A DNA stretch of 64,000 bases. It comes from Owenia fusiformis. Its lineage: Eukaryota > Annelida > Polychaeta > Sabellida > Oweniidae. The notes below the pieces were generated by a model, which searched no databases, was not told the origin of the DNA, and saw only the letters and a program-made list of their open reading frames with translations. The translations under genes were made by a program, and so were the position numbers. The stretch spans positions 6,038,571 to 6,102,570 of the forward strand of contig CAIIXF020000011.1 of the NCBI GenBank assembly GCA_903813345.2, in the 5' to 3' direction. Shown here piece by piece: positions 25,101 through 32,411 of the stretch; position 1 is the first letter of the stretch, and each line of letters begins with the position of its first letter.

Positions 25101-27466
25101 ATCAAAACTTATGAAGGTTAATATTTTGGTGTAATTTGTATTCAATATGATCCGAAATACAATCAGTAAGTAAGATTAACTCTTTTGAGAATTATAATGT
25201 AGTTTACTAACTTCAAAATGTTTGCTCTAAATATAGACAAGTGAACATTTCTCAAAGTGGTTAACCTAGAGATTTTTATTACACTCTGGAAATATGTATT
25301 AGCATCATTGATTACCATGGTAACCTACCTTTTGATTTAGCATCACAAAAAGAAGATGCAACAAGTATCAGAATGATGAACTACGCGTATATACGAGGGA
25401 AGATCCAAAAGTTTCTGGCCTAACATAGTTCCAGTTGATGGATTTTCAAAATGATAGTGTCATTTTTCAATGTAGTCTCCCTGTACTTTGATGCACTTGG
25501 CCCATCTTCTTGGCAGCTTCTCAAGTCCAGTTCTGAAGAAATCAGGAGCATGACCCTCCAACCACTGGTTAACAGCTATCTTGACCTCATCATCATCATC
25601 AAAGCGTTGCCCTCGTAGAGATTTTTTGAGTTTCCCAAATAGGTAATAGTCACTGGGTGCTTGATCTGGAGAATAGGGTGCGTGCGGTAATAATTCCAGA
25701 TGGCATTCTTCCGCTGCATCACGAGCAACTTGGCTTGTGTGAACAGGTGCATTGTCCCGTTGGTGCAAAACTCCAAGACGGACTTAGTGTGGCCTGGTTT
25801 CATCAAGTTTAGCTTTCAAAGTGCGCAACAAAGCAGCATAATATTATCGATTCATTGTAGTACCTCTTGGAAGGTAGTCTACTAAGATAGGACCTTCACA
25901 GTCCCAGAAAATTGTGGCCATCATCTTTTTGTTGGATGGGGTGGTGCGAAACTTCTTTGGGGGTGGGGACCCCATATGTTTCCATTGCATTGACTCATGT
26001 TTGGTTGAAGGCTCAAAATGACGCACCCATGTTTCATCACAAGTGACTATTCTCTCCATAAAACCTTGTGGATCAGTGTTATACATGTCCAAAAGCTCTC
26101 TTGCAACAGCAACTCGTTTTGTTTTCATGTCCTCTGTGAGCATATGGGGCACCCATCTTGAGCTTAACTTTTACATGTGTAAATCTTCATGAATTATTCT
26201 ACAAACGGTACCATATGATAATCCAGTTTCTTCTACAAGTTCACGTATAGATTTCTGCCTCTCTTCCAATATTGTTCGATGTACAAGATCAACATTTCTA
26301 TCTGAAGTGACATCTTTAGGTCTTCCAGAACGTGGTGCATCATCAATTGATTCCCATCCACGTTTAAATTCAGCCATCCAAAATTTTACAGTAGAATAGG
26401 AGGGAGCACCTTCCCCATACACATCCTTAAGTCTATCGTCGATTTCCTGCCCTCCATTTTCTTCTTGATATAGAAACTTTATCACAGCTCTATATTCAGT
26501 TTTCCCCATTGTGATCACTGATGTGCAGCCACTGTGACCTGACCTCATTATGAATATTCTCAAAATGAGGCTGTGACCCCTAGAGGTTAATCATATGCAT
26601 AAATTATGTTCATACATAAGCAACATTTGAACTGTGAAGAATGGTTGCTCTCAGACATCGGGAACTATGTTAGGCAGGAAACTTTTGGATCTTCCCTCGT
26701 ACTCTAAAATCACGGCTTACATTGTTTCAAAATTGCAATATCTTAACATAAAATGAAACAGGGAACAATAAATGGATTTCTTTACCTAGCTGGAGCAGGA
26801 CTCTTGCTCTCCTTTCTTCCTTTAGCAGCTTTGGTTGGTGTTTCTGGAGCTTTGTTTGTGCTACGTCCTCTGCCCGATCTGGTTGTCTGGGGTTTCTCAA
26901 CCTCTTTGACTTCAGCTTTTTGTCGTGTTGCACGTCCTGTGGCTTTAATATTAAAGACAGTGGTTAATAGTTATGTAGAGGTTTTCAATTTTTTACAGAT
27001 TAGGGCAGAGGAAAAGTTGTCAAAGTTGTTATACATGGGTTATATTTCGAGTATTTCATTTAAACAATTTCGGTGGAAAACATATTGATAATTTGTCACA
27101 TTTATTAATATCGACTATTTTTTGCAAAACCAATAACTGTTTTTTAGGAAACTATTTTATCCTTAATGTGTTCGATTTAAAAATGTAGTATTTGCAGGGA
27201 TAATATATGGTTAGCTTCAGATTTGCTGTGTCATAAAAAAAATTAAAAACAGAATATGAATTTAAATGAACATTCCTCACATAATGGGTTGGACCAAAAA
27301 AAATTCCTGAGAAAGTAATTCAAAGAAAGATATTTTTTAGACTCCTCATTAATCTCAGCTGATAGACTTAAAAGAATAATCAACTACTTCTCTCTTTTGT
27401 TTTAATTTTAAAATATGTTAAGATTATGGTCTTACATCCTGAGGCTGCTCTGCGTTTGGGTGGCAT
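9916..27466 (-). CDS. EEP-domain phosphodiesterase (PDE12/Angel/CCR4-like) with long chromatin-protein-like N-terminus; 14-exon gene
   Basis: Exons (minus strand): 27466-27436, 26942-26786, 25040-24895, 24669-24433, 24150-23890, 18725-18570, 18017-17898, 17716-17487, 17190-15845, 14927-14795, 12895-12716, 12594-12409, 11787-11707, then one of three last exons (11186-10992, 10463-10266 or 10113-9916). Every junction is GT-AG and all phases agree, giving about 1153 residues. The N-terminus (MPPKRRAASG) and exons 2-7 are rich in R/K, GRGR and TPK motifs. Exons 8-9 are strongly acidic with DTPEP repeats. The EEP domain then shows VVSYNILAD, VICLQEV, EGEATFYR, VGNVHVG, CGDFNSQPD, LDYI and PSDH, so the expected metal and catalytic residues are present. 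EGxATFYR is closest to PDE12, which degrades 2',5'-oligoadenylates and poly(A). Substrate and nuclear location are inference. The start at 27466 is the first ATG of a short basic exon; an earlier non-coding exon is likely. Confidence 0.85.
10266..10463 (-). CDS. EEP gene, alternative last exon B
   Basis: Acceptor gaattag, phase 0, 65 codons plus TAG. It reads ADEPLLTCYDESKDCLDYIL, then HLVGVL and FPSDHLAIRATY. It has the same architecture and length as exons A and C, so it is a duplicated, mutually exclusive terminal exon rather than a shadow frame. Confidence 0.85.
   Translation of the reverse strand, partial: ADEPLLTCYDESKDCLDYILYHPEQLHLVGVLKCVDSDFFTNHGRLPSNVFPSDHLAIRATYAFF
10992..11186 (-). 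CDS. EEP gene, alternative last exon A
   Basis: Acceptor tttttag, phase 0, 64 codons plus TGA. It reads DSEPEVTCYDGTKYCLDFIL, then LHLVGIL and FPSDHFAMKAEYSF. Closest of the three to exon 13. It shares CYD, CLD and LHLVG with exon B and SEPEVT with exon C. No stop or frameshift. Confidence 0.85.
   Translation of the reverse strand, partial: DSEPEVTCYDGTKYCLDFILYSSKQLHLVGILECVNPEYIVQHGKLPSKFFPSDHFAMKAEYSF
11448..11613. mobile_element. MITE family 1, copy B (EEP intron 13)
   Basis: The right end cgtagatcaaatgtgactga is the reverse complement of the left end of copy A at 8574. The left end is gcctaagccacatttgctct. Length about 166 bases, no coding capacity. It lies in the intron between EEP exon 13 and alternative exon A. 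Confidence 0.7.
11707..12895 (-). CDS. EEP gene exons 11-13 (core catalytic motifs)
   Basis: Exon 11 (12895-12716, 60 codons, both ends phase 0) carries the VGNVHVG strand with the active-site histidine. Exon 12 (12594-12409, 62 codons) carries CGDFNSQPDTPGY, whose Asp and Asn are catalytic in EEP enzymes. Exon 13 (11787-11707, 27 codons, NLWWKGFMH) leads to the alternative ends. Acceptors are tttaaag, atttag and attccag; donors are GTAAGG, GTAAGG and GTAAAA. The acceptor of exon 11 directly follows the 96-bp array. Confidence 0.85.
12940..14462. repeat. Minisatellite, 16 x 96 bp, upstream of the EEP exon 11 acceptor
   Basis: Sixteen near-identical 96-base units begin at 12940, 13036 and so on to 14380, with only point differences. 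The unit starts gacatagagttttgtgac on the plus strand. It lies in the intron between exons 10 and 11, ending about 45 bases before the exon 11 acceptor; the pyrimidine tract there (tgtctttatttta) looks like a fragment of the unit. 96 is a multiple of three, so both strands have long open frames, but these have no start or splice context and are read as artefacts. The plus-strand unit contains no CT, so the transcribed strand has no AG. Confidence 0.95.
14795..14927 (-). CDS. EEP gene exon 10
   Basis: Acceptor tttccag, then HGYLGVFKCRTADT and EGEATFYRNSRF, ending in AAG before GTAAGG. The previous exon ends in CG, so the first G completes an Arg codon. The first 22 bases and the acceptor are those amplified in the adjacent 81-bp array. 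EGEATFYR is the substrate-loop motif typical of PDE12-type EEP enzymes. Confidence 0.85.
14906..15553. repeat. Minisatellite, 8 x 81 bp, containing the EEP exon 10 splice acceptor
   Basis: Units start at 14906, 14987, 15068, 15149, 15230, 15311, 15392 and 15473, exactly 81 bases apart, then decay after about 15553. Each minus-strand unit holds the acceptor atttccag plus the first 22 bases of exon 10. Equivalent exon starts fall at 14927 + 81n. The unit is 27 codons long and has no stop in the exon frame. Confidence 0.95.
15845..17190 (-). CDS. EEP gene exon 9: acidic DTPEP-repeat region and start of the EEP domain
   Basis: 448 codons plus two bases, phase 0 in and phase 2 out (donor GTAAGG). 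It begins SKEEVPMETTAPEL. A highly acidic, disordered region follows, with about eight 11-residue SDTPEPxVVEK-like repeats and many E/D/V/P residues. The last about 90 residues enter the EEP domain: FTVVSYNILAD (metal-site Asn) and DADVICLQEVG (metal-site Glu). The length of the disordered tail is unusual for PDE12 or Angel proteins, whose N-terminal parts are shorter. The plus-strand open frame over this exon is a mirror of its regular codon pattern. Confidence 0.85.
16830..17075 (-). repeat. 33-bp coding repeat (SDTPEP) in EEP exon 9
   Basis: About seven or eight tandem 33-base units encoding 11 residues of the SDTPEPVIIEK/SDTPEPEVVEK type. Units differ mostly by substitutions that keep the acidic and proline pattern, consistent with a disordered linker. 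Confidence 0.85.
17487..18725 (-). CDS. EEP gene exons 6-8 (basic and acidic linker)
   Basis: Exon 6 (18725-18570) encodes DDTEAAKPVEDEAKEEP…SPAKGRRSRGRKSD. Exon 7 (18017-17898) encodes EVTSPRARGRGKKAATP and SKRGRGAKAQPTETP. Exon 8 (17716-17487) is acidic, with an NLKRKRDDEEE stretch that could be a nuclear localisation signal. RGRGKK and KRGRGAK resemble AT-hook cores but lack the full PRGRP. Phases are 1, 1 and 1 in, with exon 8 ending in phase 0. A DNA- or chromatin-binding role is an inference from composition only. Confidence 0.75.
18726..19765. other. EEP intron 5, part downstream of the nested lectin-like gene's promoter region (no exon)
   Basis: On the plus strand this is upstream sequence of the nested lectin-like gene. 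About 19590-19765 is related to 3330-3430 in front of the pseudogene copy, so the duplication included the 5' flank. No coding exon found. Confidence 0.5.
19766..19771 (+). promoter_or_regulatory. Probable TATA box of the nested lectin-like gene
   Basis: tataaa within ggagtataaaatctccgagg, 59 bases before the start codon at 19830. That leaves room for a transcription start near 19796 and a short 5' leader. Position and sequence fit a TATA promoter; not otherwise tested. Confidence 0.5.
19830..23511 (+). CDS. C-type lectin-like secreted protein (copy 3, intact), nested in an EEP intron
   Basis: Exons 19830-19971, 22142-22339 and 23246-23511, all GT-AG, give 201 residues. Exon 1: MASIWYLSGLALIVAFMGSC, a signal peptide of about 23 residues, then a short linker ending in FF. 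Exon 2 completes a Val codon and encodes ESQDCLPGFYKGLWQNESCY, the typical start of a C-type lectin domain, then TFCTEVALGNGLVAVETELD. Exon 3 encodes ELRTPYGDNYNYWTCAEN, GTWHWGTTQ and the terminal SICQHF. Overall order and cysteines match a small CTLD protein. EPN/QPD and WND are absent, so calcium-dependent sugar binding is doubtful. Exon 2 used here is the last of 17 tandem copies of its 5' part and is the only one that continues into the rest of the exon. The gene lies opposite in strand to its host. Confidence 0.8.
20192..22248 (+). repeat. Minisatellite, 17 x 121 bp, made of the acceptor and 5' half of lectin-like exon 2
   Basis: Exon-start equivalents occur every 121 bases from 20206 to 22142 with no length variation (16 intervals). 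Each unit is 14 bases of intron end (atatataatttcag) plus the first 107 bases of exon 2, coding ESQDCLPGFYKGLWQ to EAST. In units 1-16 the frame then runs through ATATATAATTTCAG into a TGA. Only the last copy continues into TTTTGCACTGAGG and the remainder of the exon. Units differ at a few codons (for example MTTTEAS or MTRTEAS), and one has an internal TAG near 20750. Confidence 0.95.
22410..23050. mobile_element. Foldback/MITE-like inverted repeat in lectin-like intron 2
   Basis: The arm at about 22430-22560 (with cagacagatcg, caccgggaaa, ggtgaatgacag) is repeated in inverted orientation at about 22910-23045. A second inner pair (ttcgaacttatgatc at about 22808 and gatcataagttcgaa at about 22887) lies between them. 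No transposase. It separates exon 2 from exon 3. Confidence 0.65.
23890..25040 (-). CDS. EEP gene exons 3-5 (H1-like TPK-rich region)
   Basis: Exon 3 (25040-24895): RGRAKKAESPVSTRPTRGRS…. Exon 4 (24669-24433): STPSKSSPSKSKTTTPK and repeats of TPKTTPK, then ESPRTRRVGRLSTPSTPK. Exon 5 (24150-23890): GRRGRTPTTPKATKS with four or five seven-residue KATKSTP repeats, then TPRRGRRGK. S/T-P-K motifs resemble those of histone H1 tails that bind the DNA minor groove. Junction phases are 2, 1, 1 and 1, consistent with neighbouring exons. The plus-strand valine/leucine-rich frame over exon 5 is a mirror artefact. Confidence 0.75.
25394..26699 (-). mobile_element. mariner (Tc1/mariner superfamily) element, decayed, in EEP intron 2
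   Basis: About 1306 bases bounded by inverted ends cgagggaagatccaaaag and by TA on both sides (25392-25393 and 26700-26701), the expected target duplication. The transposase runs on the minus strand in three broken pieces: 26509-26171 (helix-turn-helix part, ending in a stop), about 26152-25844 (TCDETWVRHFEP, first Asp) and 25768-25460 (HQRDNAPVHTS, second Asp; YSPDQAPSDYYLF, third Asp). The spacing of the last two is D34D, which defines mariner. A stop and frame changes between the pieces indicate an inactive copy. It is in the same orientation as the host gene. Confidence 0.92.
26786..27466 (-). CDS. EEP gene exons 1-2 (N-terminus)
   Basis: Exon 1 (27466-27436): MPPKRRAASG plus one base, donor GTAAGA. 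Exon 2 (26942-26786) uses the acceptor attaaag, since the more downstream ccacag would create a stop. It encodes STGRATRQKAEVKEVEKP, then RSGRGRSTNK and GRKESKSPAP. Basic throughout, compatible with nuclear targeting. The acceptor choice is the least certain junction of the gene. Confidence 0.6.
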
Positions 27467-27538
27467 CTTGATATTGGTGTCTTGTGTGTCCGTGTCTCAG
27501 AAATGTGTGTCAAAGTAAGAACTTGTATCCTGCTCCTA

Positions 27539-28780
27539 AAATAAGAAAATTTTTATGAAAAACTATAAGTTTGATACCACCTTATATGATACAAGTTGAT
27601 GTATTTGAGCGAAAATGGTAATTTCCAATCCTTTTAAGAAATAAATAATTGCAAGATAAGTTTTGCGCACTAGACCGTTATAAATCAGTGAATTAAGAAT
27701 TGGCAAAAATCCAAATATCCTATTCACTTTTTTGATTAAATAAACATTTCTATTACATGTATCTTATATGATATTTGAATTTGGACAAAGAGTAAACAAA
27801 AATAACAAAATAAAGTAAACAAAAAGGTAAGTTCCAGGGTATGTGTGGTAAGTAAAGAGTGGTAGCTTGGTAAGTCCAAATTTTAAAAAAGTTTTAAAAC
27901 CAAACAATAGGTGCATTTCAATTTCAAGAGATAACAAGAAATCAATACATTATTTTGACCTTGAGCTTTGAAAATTTGAATACAGTTTTGTTTAAAAAAC
28001 AACAAAAAACAACAATGAGCTTTCAAGAGAAAACTTATAAACAGCAAATGGTTTTTGTGAAGTAAGTATAACATGGCCAATAATTTAGAAAAAAAATTTA
28101 AAAAATGCCCTAGAAAATTGTGCTTAGGTAGTTAAATAACTTAAATCATTCCTAGTTCAATTCTCTTTGAAACTGAAGCCAAAAATTATACATAACTGCA
28201 GGATCACAATAATACATTAAGACAAGTGTACATTCAAACACCGTTATTGAACTCCAACTATTCTTACAATGCTTATGGTAATGTAGAAGAACATTTCAAA
28301 ATGAGAAAACATCATTAATTTGACTAAGTCAAGAAGTACATGGAAATTGTATGAACCAAAATGTTTGTTCTGTGCATGACATTTTTCACAAAAAAAGTTA
28401 GCTTTTAAAGTGTCTTTCTAAGACTTAGAAGGAGAAATGTGAGATTTCGAGCCATATGTCTCAAGAAAATGCTTTTACCTTTCTAGTAGGATGAGTTCAG
28501 GTGCCAAAAACAGCTGATCAAAGGATATATATCATTTTCTAATTGAAAATTTTTGTTGAGCCCTGCATTTTTTACACTGTTTTGACAGGAAGTCATACCC
28601 AAAATGAAAACTGCATAAAACAACAGTTATCCTAAATGTAGATCAAAATACTTACTCAGACATGCAAAATGTTATTATTAGTAGTAATGCTGATCATTTT
28701 TAAGAAATTTAAGCATGTAAATAAGACTTTTTGCATCCATGATTATATAGATAAAGAATTTCTTCCTCCAGGAAGCTTTG
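27539..28780. other. Spacer upstream of the EEP gene, no gene seen
   Basis: AT-rich DNA with no supported exon. It probably contains the promoter and 5' leader of the EEP gene at its low-coordinate end, but no clear motif was recognised. Confidence 0.4.
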
Positions 28781-28782
28781 GC

Positions 28783-28858
28783 AGTTTGGTGTAGTGGTTA
28801 GAGCTCAAACAGACTTTTATTCCAAAAGATGTGGGTTCAAATCCCTCGGGTGGAATAT
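28783..28858 (+). other. tRNA-like sequence (pseudogene or SINE head)
   Basis: Contains an A-box-like ggtgtagtggttagagc and a B-box ggttcaaatccc at tRNA-like spacing. The acceptor and D stems do not pair well and no clear anticodon arm forms. More likely a tRNA-derived relic than a working tRNA gene. Confidence 0.45.
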
Positions 28859-29661
28859 GTTTTTATTCTTTATTTTTGTTTTTTTCATTTTGATCCACAA
28901 TATTTCTAAAATAAATTTTCATGTATGGCACTTAACCATATTTAGTATTTCCAAGGGTCTTAATTTTTAGATGAAATCATAGAAAGTTACTTTAATGTTT
29001 TCTAATAATCGTCATGTGATTTCTAGAATAAGAAACGTTTTCATAAAAAGACTCATACTATCAGAGATTTTATTGACTCGAGCAGCCAGAAAAATTAGTT
29101 TCAATTTCACCCGCTGAGTGTCTCGATGTTGACTTGGAAAGAATTTGAAAAATCTATAAATGGGACTCCTTGTATAGAATTATAGATTCCAAACGATTTA
29201 TCAGTTCCACTGGTTGATGAATATTGCTGTATGCATCATTTTAATAAAATAGGAATAAGGAAGAAGATGTAAGACCAAACTTCGCCCCGATAGCTCAGAA
29301 AAGGTAAAATTTATCAATTTTTCTCTCCACAATCCTTGTAGCCGCTTTAAATTCATGATTTCCATTAATTTTGCCTGTTGTTTTCATTTATTTAACCTTT
29401 TGTGAGAAATTCTAATGTACTTTGACACCTTGTTGTTTATTTGCTTGGCCTATTTTCCTATCTAAGGTGAAAAGCCTTGTGTTTTTTTACTCGCATTGAT
29501 CGAGATCTCACGAGATTTAATTTTTTTCGAAATACAACATGGGAGAAAACGAAAATTCTAATTTCTAACAAGTAAGTGTTAAAGAGTACCCATCTCTCAT
29601 GTTGAAACTATCCCACATTTGAAGTTAGACCCATTTGCCCTTGGGCCCAGTCCAGGAACCC

Positions 29662-30512
29662 TACCCCCATAAATGTGGGGTTATTTTGAGTTTTTTTTAT
29701 ATTTAGGACATTTGTTTCTCAAAATAACCCCACACCGATTAGTACTTTGATTCTTTGGGGATTTGCTAAACAAAAGCATACACATAGAATTTGTACTAAT
29801 ATTATTAGAATTTACTCACCTTTTTATGTTTTTCGTATCGACAAGACATTAATCTTCAACATGCTTCCAAATATAGCCCTCTAAGTGTTGTATTCATTCT
29901 TGTAATGACAATTTAATACGGATAGCAGATATTTCTAAAAAAGTTTTTCAAATTTCATGCGCAGTCGATATTTTTTTATCTAAATGACAAACTCCGTGTA
30001 AATACGAAATCCAAAAGTAAAAATGGAGGGAAATTTTGAAAAATGATTTTCACCTTCCGGGGTGGAGATTTTCAACCTCAAGTTTGGCTGCTGTACCGTC
30101 TACGGCCTTTGTTTTCCTGAACTTAGGCATAAGCAATAATTTTGTTATTAATTTGACAGGTGATTTCGTTTGGCACTGTTAGTTTCCCATCTACCACATA
30201 ATTCCTCCCAGAATGCATCGAGCGAAAATGGCCAAAATTTAAATAGATTTCGAGAGTCAAATATTACAGCAAATTGTTCCAGTTGTAAAGTATTGTTTCC
30301 ACTGATCGATCGCTCATTACATTGGAAAAAGAATCTTCTTCACAGAAGAAAAGAAAAAAGGTAAGGAAACTGCCGATATTGTCAGAACTTGAATCTTCAA
30401 ATCATGTGAAGAAAAACTCAAAGAATCAAAGCCTAAACTTTGTGGGGTTATTTTGAGAAACAAATGTCCTAAATATCAAAAAACCTCAAAATAACCCCAC
30501 ACCTATGGGGGT
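29662..30512. mobile_element. Non-autonomous DNA transposon with 8-bp target duplication
   Basis: The 851-base element begins tacccccataaatgtgggg and ends in its inverted copy ctatgggggta. It is flanked on both sides by AGGAACCC (29654-29661 and 30513-30520). Terminal inverted repeats are about 80 bases, and each contains its own palindrome: tgtggggttattttgag … ctcaaaataacccca, around an aggacatttg core. An 8-base target duplication fits hAT- or P-type elements. No transposase is encoded. Confidence 0.85.
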
Positions 30513-30520
30513 AAGGAACC

Positions 30521-31796
30521 CAGACAGGAGATGATTATTGCTAACATGTGTCTTCTTTGCAGATGACATAACAATACAAAATGACTGGTCATAGGTGGAA
30601 AATGAATTTGAAAATTACAAACACGATAGTGCTGTATGCTTACCTATACTGCAAATTGACAATCGTTGCGTGCAAAATTCCCAGATTTCCCACCAAAAAA
30701 TTCTATTTTTATTTTCATTGATGCATCACAGAAAAGACGCAATATCTTTAAAAATGAATAGCCTATATTACAAAATATGAATGGTGTGTGCGTCCGCAAT
30801 ATTGCTTCTGTTGCATTTATACCTATGTAAGAAGATAAAAGCAAAATAGTAGAAAAGTTGTACAAACTCAGCGAAACAGGAAGAACGCCATTCCTCGGAA
30901 TAAATAAATCGAGCGTTTTGATTGGACGAAGGGAAATAACAAAATATGTTTAATCACCGATAAAATGAGTTTACTTGAATCCAAAACTAAATGAAATGCA
31001 AATGAAACTAAACAAATGAAATGCAATTTTTTTATCAAGGCATGGACTAAAACCATTTAATGGCCTTCAATCAACCACCTGTTGATGGCGCCATCTTTAT
31101 GAACTTTGGACAATGATTTTTCTCAAGTTTACAAGTAGATCTAACTGTAAACGTTTTTTGCTTGGTCATTCTGTTCCCCACATACTATTTGTAGGTGTCT
31201 TCATCAGACAAGTAAGCCATTTTTTATCATTAGAGTATACAGGTTCATAAACTGCTGCATGACATTGACTAAGAGTCTTACATCTATAAAAATCATTTTC
31301 CAAGGAAAAGAGAAAATGCAAATAAAGTTCACTTTCATTTTCACTTTTCATTCCAATGCACTTCTTCATAAAATTTGTTTTCGATATGAATGTTATTTTT
31401 TCAACTACTGATGCGCACATAGCACGGGCTTTCAAGAGAATGTATAACATGTGTAATAGAGCGAAATCATATTCTTGAAGTGTGCAACTGCAACCAGTCT
31501 CCGCGTGGACTCTTATTGGTTACAATTTGTTTCTTCTATGCGGCTTATTATTTATAGCAACAATAGGAGTTGGTTGCATTGACCTCAGGACTCTGGTTGC
31601 AGTTTGCCTTATGTTCTTTCATCACATACAACCAAATATATCTCGATCTTCATCTGAAGAGATGGTCTTGGTACGAGATGTACATGTAACTGTTCTTGTC
31701 TTCATCCGGGCATGGATCCTGGAGGATGAACCCTGTGGCATACATGGGCGTAGGGCTATATTTTGAGTTGGTACGCCCTCTTGGGGATCTCTGATT
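30521..31796. other. Spacer between EEP and TP53I3-like genes, no gene seen
   Basis: Several short open frames of 60-95 codons exist, but none has recognisable domains, splice context or biased composition. The longest, 31482-31766, is not supported. Confidence 0.4.
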
Positions 31797-32232
31797 GCAG
31801 GCCCGTAGCCAGGATTTGCCAAGGGGGGTTCACTTTTTGAAAAATTCCTGGGGGTTCACTTGTGACAAATTTGGGTTTGTGTAAAAAAACCGGGTGACCT
31901 GGTAACCTGGTTGCCGGGTGACCAGGTACCTAACATTCCTACCAGGGTTATGAATTTGATTTTTTGATTTTATCATTTTTATACCTCAAAACGCCCAATT
32001 CACCTCCAACTCAACGTACCAGTCATAAAACCAATCACCCAACCAGTCACCCGGCCACCCAGTTACCCGGTCACACGGTGTTTTACACAAACCCGCCAAG
32101 TTTGGTCCAAAAATGGCCAAAATCACTTAAAAAGTGCTCAGAACGGTGAAAAACTGCATGATTTTGAAAGATTTTTTGGCCATGGGGGGGGGGTTATAGC
32201 CAGGCCTATAGCCTCCTGGCTATAGGCCTGCC
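31797..32232. mobile_element. MITE family 2 (caggcccatagccagg), copy 1
   Basis: Begins aggcccgtagccaggatttg with a gggggttcactt tract and ends with the inverted copy ggctataggcctg. The interior contains ccaaaatcacttaaaaagtg and tcagaacggtgaaaaactgc, words shared with copies at 34465-34662, 38374-38536 and 59708-59872. Internal tandem gggtgacctggtaacc words enlarge this copy. It lies just before the first TP53I3-like coding exon. Confidence 0.75.
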
Positions 32233-32411
32233 ATATATATGTAATATGAATATACTGTTCAATACCTGGGCCCCTCGACCCCTCCCCCATTGGCCATTAC
32301 CACATCCCCCCTGATAATACATCGATCCATATCCCTAGGTGTGGTGCCTATAGCTATATATACTGTGCCTCTTACATTCATCAAAAGTATTATCATATTT
32401 TGTTTCAGTTC

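Noticed and set aside
25460-26563. An active mariner transposase
   Set aside because: The three catalytic Asp residues are visible, but the frame is broken by a stop and frame changes between the three pieces.
28783-28858. A functional tRNA gene
   Set aside because: A- and B-box words are present but the acceptor and D stems pair poorly and there is no clear anticodon. Kept only as a tRNA-like relic.
31482-31766. 94-codon hydrophobic frame upstream of the TP53I3-like gene
   Set aside because: No domain, no splice or leader context, and its end runs next to a MITE. Not distinguishable from chance.
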